Of a stretch of DNA of 8,994 nt, positions 7,867-8,994 are shown in pieces. Under the pieces are notes generated by a model. It ran no database searches and was not told where the DNA came from. It worked only from the letters and a program-made list of their open reading frames with translations. The stretch is from assembly GCA_014378085.1 (NCBI GenBank), contig JACMOJ010000532.1, positions 1 through 8,994 on the forward strand, read 5' to 3'. Each line of letters opens with the position of its first letter. The stretch's first letter is position 1. A program made the translations under genes and the position numbers. This stretch comes from Burkholderiales bacterium (lineage in GTDB: Bacteria > Pseudomonadota > Gammaproteobacteria > Burkholderiales > Usitatibacteraceae).

Positions 7867-7889
7867 TAAAGAGCTAGAAGAACTAATAT
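7860..7889 (+). promoter_or_regulatory. Candidate trmJ promoter
   Basis: TGGTCA (7860-7865) and TAATAT (7884-7889) each match four of six bases of the -35 and -10 consensus with 18 bases between. The ATG at 7896 lies six bases past the -10, where transcription would be expected to start, which implies a leaderless message. The -35 box overlaps both the right arm of the palindrome and the candidate -35 of suhB on the other strand. Confidence 0.35.
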
Positions 7890-7895
7890 TTTACT

Positions 7896-8678
7896 ATGAC
7901 CGCAACGCCAACCGCATTAGGTGCCGCAGCCCTCACACGTATCCGGGTGATATTGGTTGAAACTTCGCATCCGGGAAACGTCGGCAGTGCGGCACGTGCG
8001 ATGAAGACGATGGGGCTGTCCGACATGGTAATTGTCAACCCGCGATTACCCGCGCCGCAGCATGATGCACAGGCGATCGCGCTGGCATCCGGTGCCACCG
8101 ATGTTTTGGCGGCGGCACGCATCGTTGCTACCCTTCAGGACGCGCTGCACGATGTCGTCTACGCGGTCGGGTTTACCGCACGAAAACGCGAGCTAACGCA
8201 TCGTCATGTGGGGTTGCGAGAGGCGGCCGGGCTGGTGATGTCAGAGCTTGCTTGCCAGGCGCATGCGCCGGTGGCGCTGGTGTTCGGCAATGAAGCAATG
8301 TGTTTGTCCAACGACGACGTGGATCGGTGTCATTTGCTCGCCAGTGTGCCCGCCAACCCTGTCTATTCATCATTGAATTTAGCGCAGACGGTGCAGGTTG
8401 CCGCCTACGAAATGATGATGGCAAGTGGGTGTTTTCCAGTCGCGCCGGATATCACACGTGAAACGGCGACGTCGGGTGAGATCGAGGCCCTCATCAAACA
8501 TTTGGAGCTCGCTGCCATTGAATCCGGTTTTCTCGACCCCAACTCTCCCAAACGGTTCATGACACGTATGCGTCGCCTCGCTACTCGATCAACGCTTGAG
8601 CCGGAAGAGGTCGCACTGTTGCGCGGGCTAATCGCTTCATTTCAGAAATCGTCATCCCGCAAAATTTCATCAACCTAA
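7896..8678 (+). CDS. trmJ: tRNA (cytidine/uridine-32-2'-O)-methyltransferase TrmJ
   Basis: SPOUT-class enzyme that uses S-adenosylmethionine to methylate the ribose of residue 32 in the tRNA anticodon loop, working as a dimer. The protein has 260 residues, about the length of E. coli TrmJ. The first conserved block, Val-Glu-Thr-Ser-His-Pro-Gly-Asn-Val-Gly with Arg34, is at 21-34. The third, Asn-Pro-Val-Tyr-Ser-Ser-Leu-Asn-Leu-Ala at 154-163, is intact. In the middle block, Phe-Gly-Asn-Glu-Ala-Met-Cys-Leu (130-137), Cys136 replaces the glycine that is nearly constant in the SpoU/TrmH family (E. coli has Arg-Val-Gly-Leu). The C-terminal part (about 195-250) matches the helical extension of TrmJ. 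The first dozen residues are extra relative to E. coli. No ATG or other good start fits closer to the fold, and no Shine-Dalgarno is present. Divergent from suhB; cysE follows after 23 bases. Confidence 0.94.
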   Translation: MTATPTALGAAALTRIRVILVETSHPGNVGSAARAMKTMGLSDMVIVNPRLPAPQHDAQAIALASGATDVLAAARIVATLQDALHDVVYAVGFTARKRELTHRHVGLREAAGLVMSELACQAHAPVALVFGNEAMCLSNDDVDRCHLLASVPANPVYSSLNLAQTVQVAAYEMMMASGCFPVAPDITRETATSGEIEALIKHLELAAIESGFLDPNSPKRFMTRMRRLATRSTLEPEEVALLRGLIASFQKSSSRKISST

Positions 8679-8701
8679 GCCACCAGAAATAAGTCGCCCA
8701 A

Positions 8702-8994
8702 ATGTTTGCTCGCCTCAAGGAGGACATCGCTTCTATTTACGCCCGCGATCCCGCCGCACGGAATTGGTGGGAGGTGCTCACCTGTTATCCGGGGATGCAC
8801 GCAATCTGGGTACACCGCTGGGTAGCAGGCCCGCTATGGCAGGTTGGCCTGAAGTGGTTGGCGCGGATGTGCTCACAAGTGATGCGTTTTGCGACAGGTG
8901 TGGAAATTCATCCCGGCGCGACCATTGGCCGCCGTGTGTTTATTGACCACGGCATGGGCATTGTGATTGGTGAAACCGCCGAGATCGGCGACGA
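8702..8994 (+). CDS. cysE: Serine O-acetyltransferase CysE, 5' part
   Basis: Transfers acetyl from acetyl-CoA to serine, making O-acetylserine, the committed step of cysteine synthesis; cytoplasmic. Only the first 97 codons are in the window and the frame is open to the edge. The N-terminus (Met-Phe-Ala-Arg-Leu-Lys-Glu-Asp-Ile) and Cys-Tyr-Pro-Gly-Met-His-Ala-Ile-Trp at 28-36 are those of the short CysE type, which lacks much of the N-terminal helical domain of the E. coli enzyme. The left-handed beta-helix begins at about residue 67. His83 in Ile-Asp-His-Gly aligns with catalytic His158 of E. coli, and Glu68 stands where E. coli has Asp143, usual for the short type as I recall it. It lies 23 bases after trmJ on the same strand, so cotranscription is likely. 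The ribosome binding site is weak. In several bacteria cysE neighbours the isc iron-sulphur genes, which may lie just outside the window. Confidence 0.95.
   Translation, partial: MFARLKEDIASIYARDPAARNWWEVLTCYPGMHAIWVHRWVAGPLWQVGLKWLARMCSQVMRFATGVEIHPGATIGRRVFIDHGMGIVIGETAEIGD

Noticed and set aside
8764..8946. Complete plus-strand open frame of 60 codons near the right edge
   Set aside because: It is a shifted frame within cysE, whose own frame matches serine acetyltransferase from 8702 to the edge.

Overview
The window looks like an ordinary chromosomal segment of a betaproteobacterium. This rests on recalled protein similarity (a short-form CysE, an E. coli-type Ndh, MutS, SuhB and TrmJ) and on the suhB/trmJ/cysE cluster; order and genus cannot be fixed from the sequence. 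Base composition is moderately GC-rich and looks even throughout. I see no mobile element, CRISPR array, rRNA or tRNA, and no island boundary.

Layout, left to right. Bases 1-108 hold nothing I can support. On the minus strand, mutS (1094-3757) is followed by an overlapping gene for a secreted lipoprotein of the calcineurin-like phosphoesterase fold (109-1101). The latter appears to start at a TTG inside the end of mutS. A 201-base divergent intergenic region (3758-3958) separates mutS from a plus-strand pair joined by an ATGA overlap: a stand-alone HDOD-domain protein (3959-4822) and a metallo-beta-lactamase-fold hydrolase (4819-5706). That pair converges, with a 7-base gap, on a minus-strand unit of suhB (7043-7831) then ndh (5714-7006). 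A 64-base divergent region (7832-7895) with a 23-base imperfect palindrome separates suhB from a plus-strand unit of trmJ (7896-8678) and cysE (8702 to the window edge, partial).

How the genes work together. MutS recognises mismatches in DNA repair. SuhB, TrmJ and CysE are housekeeping genes: inositol-phosphatase fold and rRNA antitermination partner, tRNA ribose methylation at position 32, and the first step of cysteine synthesis. Ndh is the non-proton-pumping NADH:quinone oxidoreductase. The HDOD plus MBL pair is the least understood part. It looks like a small regulatory or signalling cassette in which both proteins keep likely metal-binding residues, but its substrate cannot be read from the sequence.

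The points most worth a second look are the palindrome and overlapping divergent promoters between suhB and trmJ (with possible leaderless starts), the HDOD-MBL cassette, the Gly-to-Cys change in a conserved SPOUT motif of TrmJ, the tandem 15-base in-frame repeat in the MutS linker, and the phosphoesterase lipoprotein that lacks a histidine usually found in its fold. I found no clear evidence of a wholly new system.
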